A program made the position numbers and the translations under genes. From Chrysophaeum taylorii (taxonomy: Eukaryota > Sar > Pelagophyceae > Pelagomonadales > Pelagomonadaceae): a DNA stretch of 60,666 nt. The notes beneath the pieces were generated by a model. It searched no databases and was not told where the DNA came from. It saw nothing but the letters and a program-made list of their open reading frames with translations. The stretch is taken from positions 1 through 60,666 of the forward strand of contig JAQMWT010000236.1 of the NCBI GenBank assembly GCA_029834535.1, read 5' to 3'. Shown here in pieces: positions 29,021-38,238 of this stretch; the first letter of the stretch is position 1; each line of letters opens with the position of its first letter.

Positions 29021-29083
29021 TTGTAAAACGACCAGCAGGTAGGCAGTCAAGTCTTGACTGCCTACCTGCTGGTCGTTTTACAA
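29021..29083. repeat. 63-bp near-perfect palindrome
   Basis: Two 31-bp arms (29021-29051 and 29053-29083), beginning TTGTAAAACGACCAGCAGGT and its reverse complement, flank a single T. I found no mismatch by eye. It can extrude as a cruciform or, if transcribed, fold into a perfect hairpin. It sits in the divergent spacer between CFAP53 and the 29.3-29.8 kb gene and is followed directly by a GAC repeat. Confidence 0.9.
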
Positions 29084-29312
29084 CGACGACGACGACGACG
29101 ACGACGACGACAGCGACGACGAGGATAGCAGTACGTAAGGCGGACTACTCCCCACTACGACCCTCGCCTCCTATCCTCGAGAAAGACGAAGTCTCCGTCC
29201 GCGGAAGTGCGACGAAGCTAGAATATAGAAGAAGAATGAGGTCGAGGACGATAATGCCGCTAACTTTGGAAGGGGAAAGCCGATCGACCACGCGGAAGAA
29301 GGAAGAGTCGTC

Positions 29313-29831
29313 TCACACAAAACTATTCTCCGGTACAAGGTTGAGGAGGAGGAGAAGAAGCGAGGGGCCGTACAAAAAGGTATACGCGGCGCATAACGCG
29401 GCCGCGAGGAGCGCGATAAAAAGAGCACACCGGGGGAGGTTATCGCGAGGCGAGGGAACAGGCCCCGAGATAACGGTTTGCGTGGCACGCGTGACCGCGC
29501 GGGGCACCTCCCGCTCGTCGCGACGACGCTGCGGCGAGCGGAGGCCGCTCGGCGGGATCCGCGTCAGACCGCTCTTGACGGCCTCGAACTCGAGGCGGAG
29601 TCTGAAGTTTTCGTTTCGACTGCATTGCGAGAGTATATTATTATTATTATTATTATTAGCAACGAAAAATCAAGGTACTACTACTCACGCGGCCCACAAC
29701 TCGTGCTCGAGGGTGGTGCGAGGTGCCGTGCGCGCCCTTCGAAGAAGGCGCGAGCCATCGACGAGGAGACGTCGCTTTCCCGAGTCGTCGTTGTCGCGGT
29801 GGCGCCTTCCGTTGGAGGCGGCGGAGCGCAT
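29313..29831 (-). CDS. Small tail-anchored membrane protein (two exons), unknown function
   Basis: The model is complement(join(29313..29619,29689..29831)), 450 nt, 149 codons plus stop. The 69-nt intron begins GTGAGT, contains an AAT repeat and ends TGCAG, with phase 2 preserved. The product starts MRSAASNGRRHRDNDD, is Arg-rich, and has a coherent stretch across the splice (LEHELWAARNENFRLRLEFE). It ends with a hydrophobic segment (CALFIALLAAALCAAYTFLY, then LLLLLLNLVPENSFV). The single C-terminal helix suggests post-translational insertion in ER or mitochondrial outer membrane. I do not recognise the family. The start codon is 72 bp from that of the divergent ARP2 gene. Confidence 0.55.
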
Positions 29832-29903
29832 CGCATCGTCACCTCTTCTTCTCGAATCTCAACGGCTCGTTTTTAACGGGTCTCAGAGTGCGAGAGGAGG
29901 GAG

Positions 29904-31082
29904 ATGGTGTCGCTCGGCGACTCGCACTGCGTCGTGTGCGATAACGGGACGGGGTTCGTGAAAGTGGGGTACGCGAGCGAAAATTTTCCGCGATCTATAT
30001 TTCCGTCGATGGTCGGGCGGCCCATCCTGCGTGCCGAGGAGGCGATCAGCGAGGGCGTGATGCTCAAGGAGGTGATGTGCGGGGACGAGGCCGCCGCCGT
30101 GCGCATGTCGCTGGATTGCACGTACCCCGTCGAGAACGGGATCGTGAAGCGCTGGGACGACATGGAGTTGTTGTGGAACTACACCTTTTACGAGAAGCTC
30201 GGGATCGAGCCCAAGGACTTCAAGATCATGCTTACCGAGCCGCCGATGAACCCGACGGCGAACCGCCGCAAGCTCGTCGAGACAATGTTCGAAACCTACG
30301 GGTTTTCGTACTGCAACGTCTCGATCCAGGCGATGCTGACCTTGTACGCCCAGGGTCTCCTGACTGGCTGCGTCGTCGACACGGGCGACGGGGTCTCGCA
30401 CGTCGTTCCGGTATTCGAGGGTTTCGTGCCTCCGACCTTGATTCGCCGCCTCGACGTCGCGGGCCGGCACGTCACGCGATACCTCATCAAGCTCCTTTTG
30501 CTCCGCGGCTACGCCTTCAACCGCACGGCCGACTTCGAGACGGTGCGCCAGATGAAGGAGAAGTTTTGCTACGTCGCGCACGACATTTCCGTCGAGCGCC
30601 GACTCGCTCAGGAGACCACGGTCCTCGAGGAAACCTACACGCTTCCTGACGGCCGCGTTATCAAGCTCGGCCGCGAACGGTTCGAAGCTCCAGAATGTCT
30701 CTTCGAGCCCTCGCTCATCGACGTCGAGAGCAAGGGCATGGGCCACATGGTCTTCGACATGATCCAGGACGCCGACATCGACACGCGCGCCGAGTATTAC
30801 AAGCACATTGTCCTGTCGGGGGGGTCTTCCATGTATCCGGGCCTTCCCTCGCGCCTCGAGCGCGACATTACCCAGCGCTACCTCAAGGACGTCCTCAACG
30901 GAAACGAAGACCGCCTCAAAAAATTCAGAATGCGCATCGAGGACCCCCCGCGTCGCAAACACCTCGTCTTCCTTGGGGGCTCCGTCCTCGCCGACATCAT
31001 GCGGGAGCGCGCCGAGTTCTGGATGACCAAAATCGAGTTCGAAGAAAACGGCATCGACAGGACCCTCGCCAAGTGCCACTAA
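29904..31082 (+). CDS. ARP2: Actin-related protein 2 (Arp2/3 complex)
   Basis: The 392-residue protein is a full-length actin-fold ATPase. It has the phosphate-1 loop ([13 protein letters not shown]), phosphate-2 region ([18 protein letters not shown]) and adenosine loop ([20 protein letters not shown]). Arp2-diagnostic sequences include [31 protein letters not shown] and [13 protein letters not shown]. It nucleates branched actin filaments together with Arp3 and the ARPC subunits, none of which are encoded in this window. There is no intron. The divergent partner on the minus strand is the tail-anchored protein. Confidence 0.95.
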   Translation: MVSLGDSHCVVCDNGTGFVKVGYASENFPRSIFPSMVGRPILRAEEAISEGVMLKEVMCGDEAAAVRMSLDCTYPVENGIVKRWDDMELLWNYTFYEKLGIEPKDFKIMLTEPPMNPTANRRKLVETMFETYGFSYCNVSIQAMLTLYAQGLLTGCVVDTGDGVSHVVPVFEGFVPPTLIRRLDVAGRHVTRYLIKLLLLRGYAFNRTADFETVRQMKEKFCYVAHDISVERRLAQETTVLEETYTLPDGRVIKLGRERFEAPECLFEPSLIDVESKGMGHMVFDMIQDADIDTRAEYYKHIVLSGGSSMYPGLPSRLERDITQRYLKDVLNGNEDRLKKFRMRIEDPPRRKHLVFLGGSVLADIMRERAEFWMTKIEFEENGIDRTLAKCH

Positions 31083-31431
31083 CGCACCGATCCTAAGCTC
31101 TCTACTACATTCCTATCCTCCTCTGGCTGGCGCTCGACTCACCCACCCACCCACCCACCCACCGACCGACCGACCGACACGCGGCTTCACTGCTGCTGCT
31201 CCTTGCTGCTGCTTGCTGCTCCTCAAGTCCTCATCGACGATCAGCGGTCTACCTAGCTAAATACGTCCACTCAGTCTCAGTCTCAGTCAGCCCCCCTCTC
31301 ATCTCATTCTGAAGTAACAGCATAATGATAACCCTTGTAGTAGTAGTATGGGAAGGTTTGATAATAATTAATAAATATATAAACAATTAATTACTTACCC
31401 TTGTGTGCACGAACTAACTAACTACTAAGGA
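31083..31431. other. Intergenic, simple repeats
   Basis: Contains (ACCC)n then (ACCG)n at about 31140-31180, CTG repeats and an AT-rich end near 31330-31390. No gene seen. Confidence 0.6.
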
Positions 31432-31968
31432 ATGGTTAGGTTCGGTTCGTCGTTGATGTTGTGGTTGTTTTTCGCCGCCGCTGCGTTTGGATTCGTCGCG
31501 CCAAGGGGACATCGCGCCCCCCCGCGGGGTGTCATCCTTGGAGCGAAAACCGCGTGGGAGAGGGAGTACAAGGCGTACGTCCGGCGGAACGGGTTCCTGC
31601 TGACGGGGATGTCCTGGGTCGGGTTCGAGGAACTGGGGCCGGGGTGCATCGTCGCCAACCGCGCGGAGGGCCCGCTCGACGACGACACCACCGAAGAGGC
31701 CCTCAAGTCGATCTACGTCCCGGAGGACAAGTTCGTCGCCTCGGAGGACGGCTACGACGCGAGCGGGCTCGAACAGATCCTGAAGAGGGTTCGAACCTAC
31801 GACCCGAAGCGCGAGTTCGTCGTGGTCTTCTCGCACGACGGGGTCATGGGTGCCGACATCGTGACCCCCTCGATGCCGCCCCCGAAGGTGGCGACCCTGG
31901 CCGAGTTCCAAGAGGTGGCCGCCCAGACCAAGACGACGACGACGGCGAATAATAAATTATATCCGTAA
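31432..31968 (+). CDS. Plastid-targeted protein of unknown function
   Basis: The 178-residue product begins with a hydrophobic signal (LMLWLFFAAAAFGFVAPRGH). Its AFGFVAP junction matches the ASAFAP-like cleavage motif of complex red plastids and is followed by a basic transit-like stretch. The mature part has a compact mixed composition with YKAYVRRNGFLLTGMSWVGF and a hydrophobic strand FVVVFSHDGVMGADIV. I recognise no family. Import into the plastid stroma is inferred from the N-terminus alone. The stop codon lies 14 bp from the stop of the convergent U-box gene. The C-terminus is a Thr-rich tail from an ACG repeat. Confidence 0.65.
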   Translation: MVRFGSSLMLWLFFAAAAFGFVAPRGHRAPPRGVILGAKTAWEREYKAYVRRNGFLLTGMSWVGFEELGPGCIVANRAEGPLDDDTTEEALKSIYVPEDKFVASEDGYDASGLEQILKRVRTYDPKREFVVVFSHDGVMGADIVTPSMPPPKVATLAEFQEVAAQTKTTTTANNKLYP

Positions 31969-31982
31969 AACAAAAAGAAAGA

Positions 31983-33704
31983 CTAGGCGGCGTGGTCGTG
32001 GTCGTGCTTGTACTTGTCGATGAGGGCCTTGAGGGCGCGGTTCGGGACGACGGCGCGCGAGGCGAGGCGGACGTTGGTCTGGGGGGACCTCCCCTGGGTT
32101 TCGAGCCAGCGCAGGATGGCGGAACGCTCGTAGGTGTGGCCGTCGGCGCAGACGACCGGGTCGGACATGAGGGCGAGGGTGATGGGGCAGGTGAGCTCGT
32201 GGGGGGCCGGCGGCGTCGCGTCGTCGGCGGCAGCGGGGCGGGGGCGCGGGGGGAGCGCGCGGGTCCTCGTCACCTCTTCGTCGGTAACGCCGTCGCCGTC
32301 GTCGTCGTCGTCAAAGTCGAGGAGGAGGAGGTCGGCGCGCGTAGCGTGCGGATCGCGGCGGCGGCGGCGCGGCCTGCGCTCGGCGCGGCGCTCGGCGCGG
32401 TCGGCGCGGTCCTCGACGACGCGCACGTGCTGGTTGAGCTCGTCGAGGCGCCTCGAGAGCGTCGCGATCGCTTCGCGGCGCTCGCGGGCTTCGACGACGA
32501 GGGCGACGCCTCGCTGCGCCGAGAGCCGGAGCGCGCGCGCGAGCGCGGCCGCGCGCAGCCGCTCGGATCGGAGGGCCGCCTGCGCGACCGAGAGCCGCGA
32601 GGCCCGCCGCGCCTCGTCGTCGTCGTCGCGTCGCGGTTTTCGGCGCCGTCGCCGAGGCGCGACGCGCGGCTGCCGCGGAAAGAGCGCGCGGTCGAGGTCG
32701 GCCGCCCGCGCGCGCAGGGCCCTTTCGACCAGCGAGAGACCGTCGCGGCTCCGCGGCGGCCGCGTCGCGTCCGAACTCGAGGAGGACGCGGCCGCCTCGT
32801 CGTCGGCGGGATCGCCGCCGACGATCGCCCGGTACGCGCGCGATATCCTCACCTCGAGCTTGGCCGCGCGCCGCGCGTCCCCCTCGCATATCGCGCGGTC
32901 CAGGTCCCGCTCGAGGCCCGCCAGCACCCCCGCGAGCCCCCCGCGCAGCGACGCGAGGGTTCCGGAGAAGTAAACGTCGTCGGCCGGCCCCTCGGCGCTC
33001 GTCGACGACGCCGCTTCGCATTCTTCGCTCGTTTCGTCGACGCTCGACTTGGACTCGCCCTCGTCCACGTAGTACTCGCTCAGCACGCACGCCGCCATGC
33101 GCGGCGAGGCACCCCGCTGCAGCGGCCTCCCTGCGAGCGCGCCGAGCGACGCGCCGTCGAATATTCTCGCGACGCGACGCGCGTCCTCCGCGCGTTCTAC
33201 CGTCACGAACGCCAGAGGCTTGGAGGCCGCGACCCCGGGGTCGAACGGCACGCACACCTCCACGCCCCCCCGCCCCGCGCGCCTCGCCACCTCGCGCAAA
33301 GACGCCCGCAGCGACGACACGAGCGACAACGGGACGCGCGGCACGCGCGACACGATCACCACGTTCGACGCCGACGCCGCGTGCTCGCGCTCGAACCTCG
33401 CCATCTCCGTCGCGTCGGGCCACGGAAACGCCCGCGCGCGCTCCACGCTCGGTCCCGCGTCGCTGCTCACCTCCTCGTTGCCGACCAGTGGACCGCCCTC
33501 CTGCAGCGCCTCGAGGGCCTGCCGGATCGCCTCCGCCTCGCCCACCGCGCTCGACTCGCCGCTCGCGTCGCTCGCCCCTTGCTGGCATCGCTCGATCCGC
33601 AGCAGCCGCGGCATCCTCTCCTCCCCAGACGTCTCTTCCTCCTCCACCCTCAACTCCATGGCTGGCTGCAGACTCTCATCGATTGCGCGTCTGGAATCAA
33701 TCAA
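31983..33704 (-). CDS. RRM-like plus U-box E3 ubiquitin ligase
   Basis: The 573-residue protein ends in a U-box (about residues 505-570): LTCPITLALMSDPVVCADGH followed by TYERSAILRWLE and NRALKALIDKYK. This recruits E2 enzymes without zinc. The N-terminal half has an RRM-like fold (about 125-215, NVVIVSRVPRVPLSLVSSLR, then LAFVTVERAEDARRV) most like the RRM of eIF3 subunit B. The middle is Arg/Ala-rich and helical with Asp runs. RNA-binding and U-box modules are joined in few known proteins (for example cyclophilin-type or PUB variants), so the substrate is unknown. The frame begins at a Met at 33704, but a start at MELRVEEEE (residue 16) is also possible. Confidence 0.7.
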   Translation of the reverse strand: MIDSRRAIDESLQPAMELRVEEEETSGEERMPRLLRIERCQQGASDASGESSAVGEAEAIRQALEALQEGGPLVGNEEVSSDAGPSVERARAFPWPDATEMARFEREHAASASNVVIVSRVPRVPLSLVSSLRASLREVARRAGRGGVEVCVPFDPGVAASKPLAFVTVERAEDARRVARIFDGASLGALAGRPLQRGASPRMAACVLSEYYVDEGESKSSVDETSEECEAASSTSAEGPADDVYFSGTLASLRGGLAGVLAGLERDLDRAICEGDARRAAKLEVRISRAYRAIVGGDPADDEAAASSSSSDATRPPRSRDGLSLVERALRARAADLDRALFPRQPRVAPRRRRRKPRRDDDDEARRASRLSVAQAALRSERLRAAALARALRLSAQRGVALVVEARERREAIATLSRRLDELNQHVRVVEDRADRAERRAERRPRRRRRDPHATRADLLLLDFDDDDDGDGVTDEEVTRTRALPPRPRPAAADDATPPAPHELTCPITLALMSDPVVCADGHTYERSAILRWLETQGRSPQTNVRLASRAVVPNRALKALIDKYKHDHDHAA

Positions 33705-33775
33705 TCAATTTCGAGAAGAATAATTGTTTTGTTTTTCGCGTGCGACGCCGTCTAAAAATATATACGTCTCCAACT

Positions 33776-34722
33776 CTACTTAGTCTCCGCACGGAGGCCC
33801 CAGTGGGTCGCGAGCGCGTGGTACTTGGCCATCGTCAGCATGGCTATCCCGTTTCGGAAGCCGCCGCACACGATCCCCGGACCGGCGCCGGCATAGAGGC
33901 CGCGGACGCCGCCGAGGAAGGCGAGGCGCTCTCCTACGGAGGCCCCGGCCCGCGGTCGACCCGCCTGCGCGAGATTCTTGAGGGTCTCGAGGGGCCAAGC
34001 CAAAGCGTACGACGCGCCGCACACGAGCGTCACCACAATCCACTGGCCGTAGAGCGTGTCGAACCACGAGGTGTGCCGTCGAATAGCGTCGTAGGGGACG
34101 AAGATAAAGGTGAGCATCGCCGTCGTCCGAGCGACCTGCGTGCCCGCGCCGCGATAGATCTCGCCCCATTGCCACGGCCGGCCCGTCTGCCGCATAACCT
34201 TCGCGTACTCGATCGGCGATTCGAAAATCGCCCGAAAAACCGAGCACGCAACGGACGAGACGACGACGAGCGGCCGCATCCCGAGGAGCTCGGCATGCAA
34301 AATTCGCCCGACCGTTGTCGCCTTCGGGTCGACCGCGTCGAGCGCCGTGTACGTCGCTTCGTACGACGACATCATCGCCGATCGGTACACCGTCGAGCCC
34401 CAGAGCGGCGGGATGCAGCCTCGCGCGAACGCGCCGAGGCCAGCCTCGCGCCACATGCGCGACGCGACCGCGAAAGTCGACAGCCCGCGATACCGCGCGT
34501 CGAGCTGCATCGCCGCCTTGATGTTGTCCAGCGGATGCCCGGACACGGTGTGGCTCAACCCGTACAGAGCTCCTCCGACGACAGCAATCTGGCCCTCGCG
34601 AATCCAACTGGAAGGAGGACCGTTAGTTGCTTATTGCAAACAAACAAAACACAACACAACACAACACAACACAACACAACACAACACAACACAACACACC
34701 TCGCGCGTTTCTGGGTGTGGGC
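33776..34722 (-). CDS. Mitochondrial carrier family protein (two exons)
   Basis: The model is complement(join(33776..34607,34697..34722)), 858 nt, 285 codons plus stop. The first exon is only 26 nt (MAHTQKRA). The 89-nt intron (GTGTGT...TTCCAG) is largely an AACAC/TTGTG repeat. The protein has the three-fold carrier layout. Repeat 1 is GGALYGLSHTVSGHPLDNIK with the PLDNIK form of the Px[DE]xx[KR] motif. Repeat 2 has SPIEYAKVMRQ and repeat 3 has WPLETLKNLAQ. Basic residues close each motif. It would exchange metabolites across the mitochondrial inner membrane. The substrate is not evident; the motif set is compatible with ornithine/carnitine-type carriers. Confidence 0.75.
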
Positions 34723-34943
34723 CATACGTCACGTCGTCGAGCTAGGGTAAGAGAGAGTCGTCGTTGCCTCGAATGATATGTATCCGAAAAGCACTAGCAG
34801 TAGCAGTAGTAGTCCCCAGAATTCTATTCATTCGTGCCACTGGTGCCTTCGGTCTCTTCTTCTTCGTCTTCTTCTTCAGCAGAGATCGATCCCCCAACCA
34901 CGGAAGGGACGTCGGAGATCGCCCCATAAACACGTACGACCAC

Positions 34944-36521
34944 ATGGCGGAGGATGCGGAACAACTGTCGCCCGACGCCTTGTCCCCCTTCAGATCCTGG
35001 GCACGAAGCTACTCGAAGGAACTCATCGTCGGGAAAGTCGTCGCGACCGTTAAGAAGGGAACGTCGGACACGTTCCATGCGGCAGTCAATGTCGCGGACC
35101 AGTCGACACCGCTCAATCTTCGCCACTCAACCCTCACGGTGAAAATGTTGACGATGGCCGTGCTGTTCGCGGCGTTCTGCGCCGGCCTCGTCTGGAGCAT
35201 CCTCGAGAACGTTAAGTGCACGGCGAAAAACGGCTGCCTGTCGTGCGCGATCCTCAACGAGGAGTCGAAGGACATGTACGACGGCGTGAAGAACGTTGCT
35301 GAGAGAGTCCAACTCGGCATCCTCAACCAGGTGATGGTGTCGTCGTGCACCAAGCTCAACATGGCGGCCAAGAGGAAGGTCGTCGAAAAGCTGCAAATCT
35401 CCGAAATAGAGTGGGACACGATCATCGAAGACATGGTTCAGATGAATCTCTACTTCACGGAGAACGATTGCGAATACAAGTCGCCATGCAACAAGCACCA
35501 ATGGAAGAGCTGCGGCGAAAGCGGCGATTCGTACGACGCCTACGGCTGTACCCCAAATGCCCATGGTCAGTGCCTCTGGGCCAAGGGCGAAGACGACTCT
35601 GTCAACGCGAGCCAAATTCTTCGCGGCATTCTCTCCTCCGTCGAGCGACGTGCGAAGATCATGCACGACTTCGAGTACGACGAGGACGACGTTCTCGTCA
35701 ACGTCAAGGCATCCGCGTACAAAAAGGACTACTCGTCGTTGCGCCAGTACATGGTCCGAGAGCTTGGTTACACGGGCGTCAAAAAGAACCTCGAGTGGAT
35801 CCACATCAAGGAAACGATGATGATTGTCTGCCACATTCGTTCGCTCTGGACGTTCGCCAGTCGTCTTTACGTCGCCTCCAAGCTCGGAGCCTACGTCGCC
35901 ACCGGCTGCAATCATGCGATGATCGACGGCCGCAAACTCAGCGCGATGGCCGTCGCTCGAGCCGTCGGCTTGTTCCTCGAGGCGGATGATGGCGAAGAAA
36001 AGAACCTCTGGGCCGCCTACTTCGAACCGATGCTCGAGAACGTTGGCCTCGACGTGCCTCGCATCATCGAACGCTGCGGCAGCGATCCAAATCTTCTCCA
36101 ATTCAGCGCAGACAGGTTCATCAACGAGATCGATTCTCCCGTCGCATCGGAAGAAATCCCCGGGATCGCCACCTGCGATTATGTTGCGGCGTCTGGGCTC
36201 ACTCGATTTCCGACCAAGGCGCCAACGACATCGTCCACGCCGGCGTCCGATGATAAAAATCTTCGCACTCCTCGTGCTCGAGTCGTCGTCGAGGACTCGG
36301 TGTCTGTCTGCACAGGTCGGGAGCGAGGCGACGAATACAAGATGACTACTATTCTGGTGGCGGGAAATACGACGAGGACTACCTCAGAGGCACGAACGAC
36401 GACGACGATAACTCCGGTTGGTACTCGGCGTAGTTTCAGACTCGCGATATATATCAGGCGACACATCTTATTGGTGCCGTCGCAGAAGATGGTGAGCCGC
36501 ACTATTTATGACCAGGAATAA
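34944..36521 (+). CDS. Cys-containing single-pass membrane or secreted protein, unknown (3' part uncertain)
   Basis: From the Met at 34944 (MAEDAEQLSPDALSPFR) the protein has a membrane helix at about 66-90 (MLTMAVLFAAFCAGLVWSIL). Then comes a large extracytoplasmic part with paired cysteines (CTAKNGCLSC, CEYKSPCNKHQWKSC) and helical segments. It ends in a PTKAPTTSSTPASDD linker of the Pro/Thr-rich kind common in stramenopile extracellular proteins. The frame is open further upstream (to 34764), but that part is pyrimidine-rich with an acceptor-like TTCTTCAG and is probably 5' UTR or intron. After about 36.25 kb coding texture moves to other frames (a DDYYSGGGKYDEDY-containing stretch at about 36.33-36.43 kb). 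The true 3' end is therefore doubtful, and it may be joined to the next entry. Family unknown. Confidence 0.55.
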   Translation: MAEDAEQLSPDALSPFRSWARSYSKELIVGKVVATVKKGTSDTFHAAVNVADQSTPLNLRHSTLTVKMLTMAVLFAAFCAGLVWSILENVKCTAKNGCLSCAILNEESKDMYDGVKNVAERVQLGILNQVMVSSCTKLNMAAKRKVVEKLQISEIEWDTIIEDMVQMNLYFTENDCEYKSPCNKHQWKSCGESGDSYDAYGCTPNAHGQCLWAKGEDDSVNASQILRGILSSVERRAKIMHDFEYDEDDVLVNVKASAYKKDYSSLRQYMVRELGYTGVKKNLEWIHIKETMMIVCHIRSLWTFASRLYVASKLGAYVATGCNHAMIDGRKLSAMAVARAVGLFLEADDGEEKNLWAAYFEPMLENVGLDVPRIIERCGSDPNLLQFSADRFINEIDSPVASEEIPGIATCDYVAASGLTRFPTKAPTTSSTPASDDKNLRTPRARVVVEDSVSVCTGRERGDEYKMTTILVAGNTTRTTSEARTTTTITPVGTRRSFRLAIYIRRHILLVPSQKMVSRTIYDQE

Positions 36522-36578
36522 GGAGATGCTCCCGCAGACGATAGCGAGCCGTACTACTACCACCACCCTGATAGAAGC

Positions 36579-37490
36579 GTGCCTCCGAACAACGACGACG
36601 ACGACGACGACGACGACGACCACGACGGGGGGGATCATTCTAATCCGCTGACATCGCGGCCGTCGGGTAAGCCGGAGAATGGGCCAATGAGACCTTGGGC
36701 TTCGAACCGGGCGTCGGACCGAGCGTCGGAGTTTGTCGACGACTTTTTTGTAAACTATTACTTCGACTACGAATACGCGTCGACGCCGGTGCTATACCGC
36801 GAGGAGAGTCTGGAGGCGACCCGCGGTCGTCTGGCGGCGAACAACAAGTTGATGAAGCCGATCCCAGTCCCGGGAGAGTTTTGCAGCGCGGGCTTTCCAC
36901 AACTCCAAATCAGACCGTTTGCTGTGGCTTTGAGCTACAACGAATCGGCCGGTGGCAATTGCTTCACGCATCTCGGCCAGCACCTCGTCTACTCGCTCTA
37001 TTTTCTCGAGGAATCTCCTTGCGGCTACTCGAACGAGGCATTCCAGTTCCAGACGTACGGTGCTCCCCAAGACGCGGTGTTCACGTACATCGCCATCCAA
37101 AAGAATCAAGTCAGCAAGGTCTCGTACAACGCGGAGCGGTGCATGGCGTATACGCCGTACAGCAAACTCGAAGTCCGCGCGGTCAAGCACGCTTGGTCGT
37201 CGTGCGCGCCGCTCGGTACCAAGTCCTACGAGGCTCGGGAACACCAGCCACCTCTCGATGTCGCAGCGGCCGATGAGGGAACATCACATTACGAGCGAAC
37301 AAACGGCGACGTTCGAGCCAACGTTGGAGGCGTCAACCTCGGTTATGACGCGTCCGAGAGCGAAACGTGCGGTCCATACCAGCAACTCGGAAGCACCCCC
37401 GATCACTTATCCGGGCTCTGGCTGGTGTGCATCCACAAGACAAAGATCGAGACGATCGCAAGCATCTGGGCTTTTGCAGGCTTCTGGTGA
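36579..37490 (+). CDS. Secreted-type protein or C-terminal exon of the preceding gene, unknown
   Basis: This is a 303-residue open frame. Upstream in the same frame, coding texture begins at about 36.53 kb (ADDSEPYYYHHPDRSVPPNN), so the printed Met is probably internal. A poly-Asp run is followed by a folded-looking region with cysteines (GEFCSAGFPQLQIRPFAVAL, ESAGGNCFTHLGQHLVYSLY, ESPCGYSNEAFQFQTYG, CMAYTPYSKLEVRAVKHAWS). The Asp/Tyr/Gly-rich linker before it resembles the broken stretch at 36.33-36.43 kb. This suggests that 34.94-37.49 kb was one long protein with a low-complexity linker, disrupted by indels or by introns I could not place. No domain recognised. Confidence 0.45.
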   Translation: MPPNNDDDDDDDDDHDGGDHSNPLTSRPSGKPENGPMRPWASNRASDRASEFVDDFFVNYYFDYEYASTPVLYREESLEATRGRLAANNKLMKPIPVPGEFCSAGFPQLQIRPFAVALSYNESAGGNCFTHLGQHLVYSLYFLEESPCGYSNEAFQFQTYGAPQDAVFTYIAIQKNQVSKVSYNAERCMAYTPYSKLEVRAVKHAWSSCAPLGTKSYEAREHQPPLDVAAADEGTSHYERTNGDVRANVGGVNLGYDASESETCGPYQQLGSTPDHLSGLWLVCIHKTKIETIASIWAFAGFW

Positions 37491-37514
37491 TGTGATGTGA
37501 TGTGATGTGATGTG

Positions 37515-37919
37515 ATGAGCCGAGCCCCCCGTGGCGTGTTGATTGACTTCCGACGCAGGCTAACGGGCGCCGGCATCTTCCTCGCCGTCCTCCTTAAGGT
37601 GCTCCTCCCGAAATCGACGGCGGTCGAGAACAGCCGTGGGAGTAGTTTACTCTTGGGAGCGGTCGATGCTGCCGGTGGCGTGGCAGACGACGTGGGTGTC
37701 GACCTGCCCGACGCGCCCGACGGACCATCGCTCACCCTTCCGGCGCCAAAAAATGATATACCGCCAGCAGCGCCAGGGTTGCGCACCGACAAGATGAAGC
37801 GGCATGGCAGACGACGTGTCCAGGTGGTGAGTGCTAAGGAGACGTTTGATGATGACACCGGCGCCTGTCATGCCGCGAAAGAAGATTATGTCGTGGAGGC
37901 AAAGGAGGAATCGTGCTAA
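37515..37919 (+). CDS. Possible small protein, weak
   Basis: This is an open frame of about 134 codons beginning MSRAPRGVLIDFRRR with one hydrophobic segment (AGIFLAVLLKVLLP). It starts just after a (TGATG)n tandem repeat at about 37489-37516. The opposite strand is open over the same stretch, so coding is unproven. From 37920 to 38238 I see no gene, only a GTC run at about 37921. Confidence 0.25.
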   Translation: MSRAPRGVLIDFRRRLTGAGIFLAVLLKVLLPKSTAVENSRGSSLLLGAVDAAGGVADDVGVDLPDAPDGPSLTLPAPKNDIPPAAPGLRTDKMKRHGRRRVQVVSAKETFDDDTGACHAAKEDYVVEAKEESC

Positions 37920-38238
37920 AGTCGTCGTCGTCGTCGTCTCGCATTTCAAAGTTTATTATTTTATCCACAACTACCACTACTGGCGAGAGTGTTATTAGCA
38001 ATCTTGTACGACGGCCTCCTTGTCATTATTAAAGGCACACGGTGTGAAGACGCTCCATGATCGACTAATGATGATCGGAGGGACGAGCTCCGAGTGTAGA
38101 GCTCGAGGACTATACTATTTCATGACTCTGCGGGCGCTCCAGAAGACCTCGCCCGTCGCAGCAGATCCTTCGATGTCGGGGCAGCATATGTAAATCGAAT
38201 ATAAATCGAAGCGTCCGGGAGGGAGTTTCATTATCGTG

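Noticed and set aside
29022..29036. Resemblance of the palindrome arm to the M13 forward primer
   Set aside because: Only the first part (GTAAAACGAC) matches; the rest differs, so vector contamination is not supported from sequence alone.
32134..32973. Ser/Arg-rich plus-strand frame opposite the U-box gene
   Set aside because: Antisense shadow of Asp/Arg/Ala codons; the minus-strand U-box is unambiguous.
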